Source: Mycobacterium sp. NBC_00419 (GTDB lineage: Bacteria > Actinomycetota > Actinomycetes > Mycobacteriales > Mycobacteriaceae). Taken from it: 64,000 nucleotides of DNA. Of this stretch, positions 63,830 to 64,000 are shown in pieces; the first letter of the stretch is position 1; every line of letters begins with the position of its first letter. The translations under genes were made by a program, and so were the position numbers. The DNA lies in assembly GCF_036023875.1 (NCBI RefSeq), contig NZ_CP107931.1, positions 5,551,437-5,615,436 of the forward strand, written 5' to 3'. The notes below the pieces were generated by a model. The model did not search any database. It saw only the letters and a program-made list of their open reading frames with translations, and was not told the DNA's origin.

Positions 63830-64000
63830 TCAGTCGGCGCGCTGACCGCTGGACCTGCCCTCCCCCAGCATGCCGACAACGGCCACGGCTCGGATGGCGC
63901 CGTCCTTCATGCGCGTGAGGCTTTCGAGCGTGCTTTCGACCATTTGAGTGCCAAGGCTGCCGTATGGACTGTTGTTACCGACGCGAACGGGCGGGTTCAC
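63830..64000 (-). CDS. hypothetical protein, C-terminal part (partial at right edge)
   Basis: A minus-strand frame with 56 codons runs from the window edge to TGA at 63830-63832 (VNPPVRVGNNSPYGSLGTQM, then SLTRMKDGAIRAVAVVGMLG). A GTG coincides with the last base of the window, so it could be a complete short protein or the end of a longer one. No family recognised. Confidence 0.5.
   Translation of the reverse strand: MNPPVRVGNNSPYGSLGTQMVESTLESLTRMKDGAIRAVAVVGMLGEGRSSGQRAD

Overview
The window is high-GC actinobacterial DNA and almost certainly comes from a Mycobacteriaceae chromosome, most likely a fast-growing Mycolicibacterium-type species. The grounds are a complete yrbE/mce operon, a pncA very close to the M. 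tuberculosis enzyme, an adenylate-cyclase/MscS-cNMP gene pair like Rv2435c-Rv2434c, F420-dependent oxidoreductase families, DoxX, RDD, DUF1206 and Ltp/DUF35 genes, and typical mycobacterial signal peptides. I found no rRNA, tRNA, CRISPR array or insertion sequence. Both edge genes (a GntP permease tail at the left, an unknown gene at the right) run out of the window.

Layout. 1-5.4 kb: a LuxR/GAF regulator, a styrene-oxide-isomerase-like heme membrane protein, a flavin oxidoreductase, an RDD protein, a DoxX protein with an 11-residue-repeat tail, and a TetR regulator. 5.5-9.2 kb: a tightly overlapped glycan-type cluster (GT4 glycosyltransferase, two methyltransferases, a six-hairpin protein). 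9.4-12.3 kb: an MBL hydrolase, a FadR-type GntR regulator with a good operator, and a secreted VCBS/Ig-like protein. 12.3-18.2 kb: a giant kinase/aminotransferase fusion, pncA, an NTF2-like protein, DUF1206 and DedA membrane proteins. 18.2-22.4 kb: a potABCD-type polyamine ABC importer whose ATPase probably starts at CTG. 22.6-25.2 kb: an acyl-CoA dehydrogenase with a divergent TetR regulator, then an SDR.

25.2-41.6 kb is the most striking part. A full yrbEAB-mceABCDEF import operon preceded by a sequence matching the KstR consensus is followed by a 3-ketosteroid delta1-dehydrogenase with all four active-site residues, an HsaC-type extradiol dioxygenase, an HsaA-type hydroxylase, a Baeyer-Villiger monooxygenase and an HsaD-type hydrolase. 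Together these look like a self-contained (possibly second) steroid or steroid-like import and ring-degradation island. The HsaB flavin reductase and the KshAB hydroxylase are not in the window.

41.8-58 kb: a cyclase-like sensor with a degenerate metal site in an operon with a cNMP-binding MscS channel; L-2-hydroxyglutarate oxidase; a sulfotransferase/DUF1214-like pair facing an F420-type LLM oxidoreductase across a 13-bp palindrome; MarR, EamA and MFS genes; a thioesterase; a P1 peptidase; and a rhodanese - small membrane protein - thiolase-fold - DUF35 operon.

58-64 kb: small genes, a NarL-type two-component system, secreted proteins and an F420/PPOX protein. Near the right edge (63309-63336) lies a near-perfect match to the actinobacterial dif site, which would place this window at the replication terminus.
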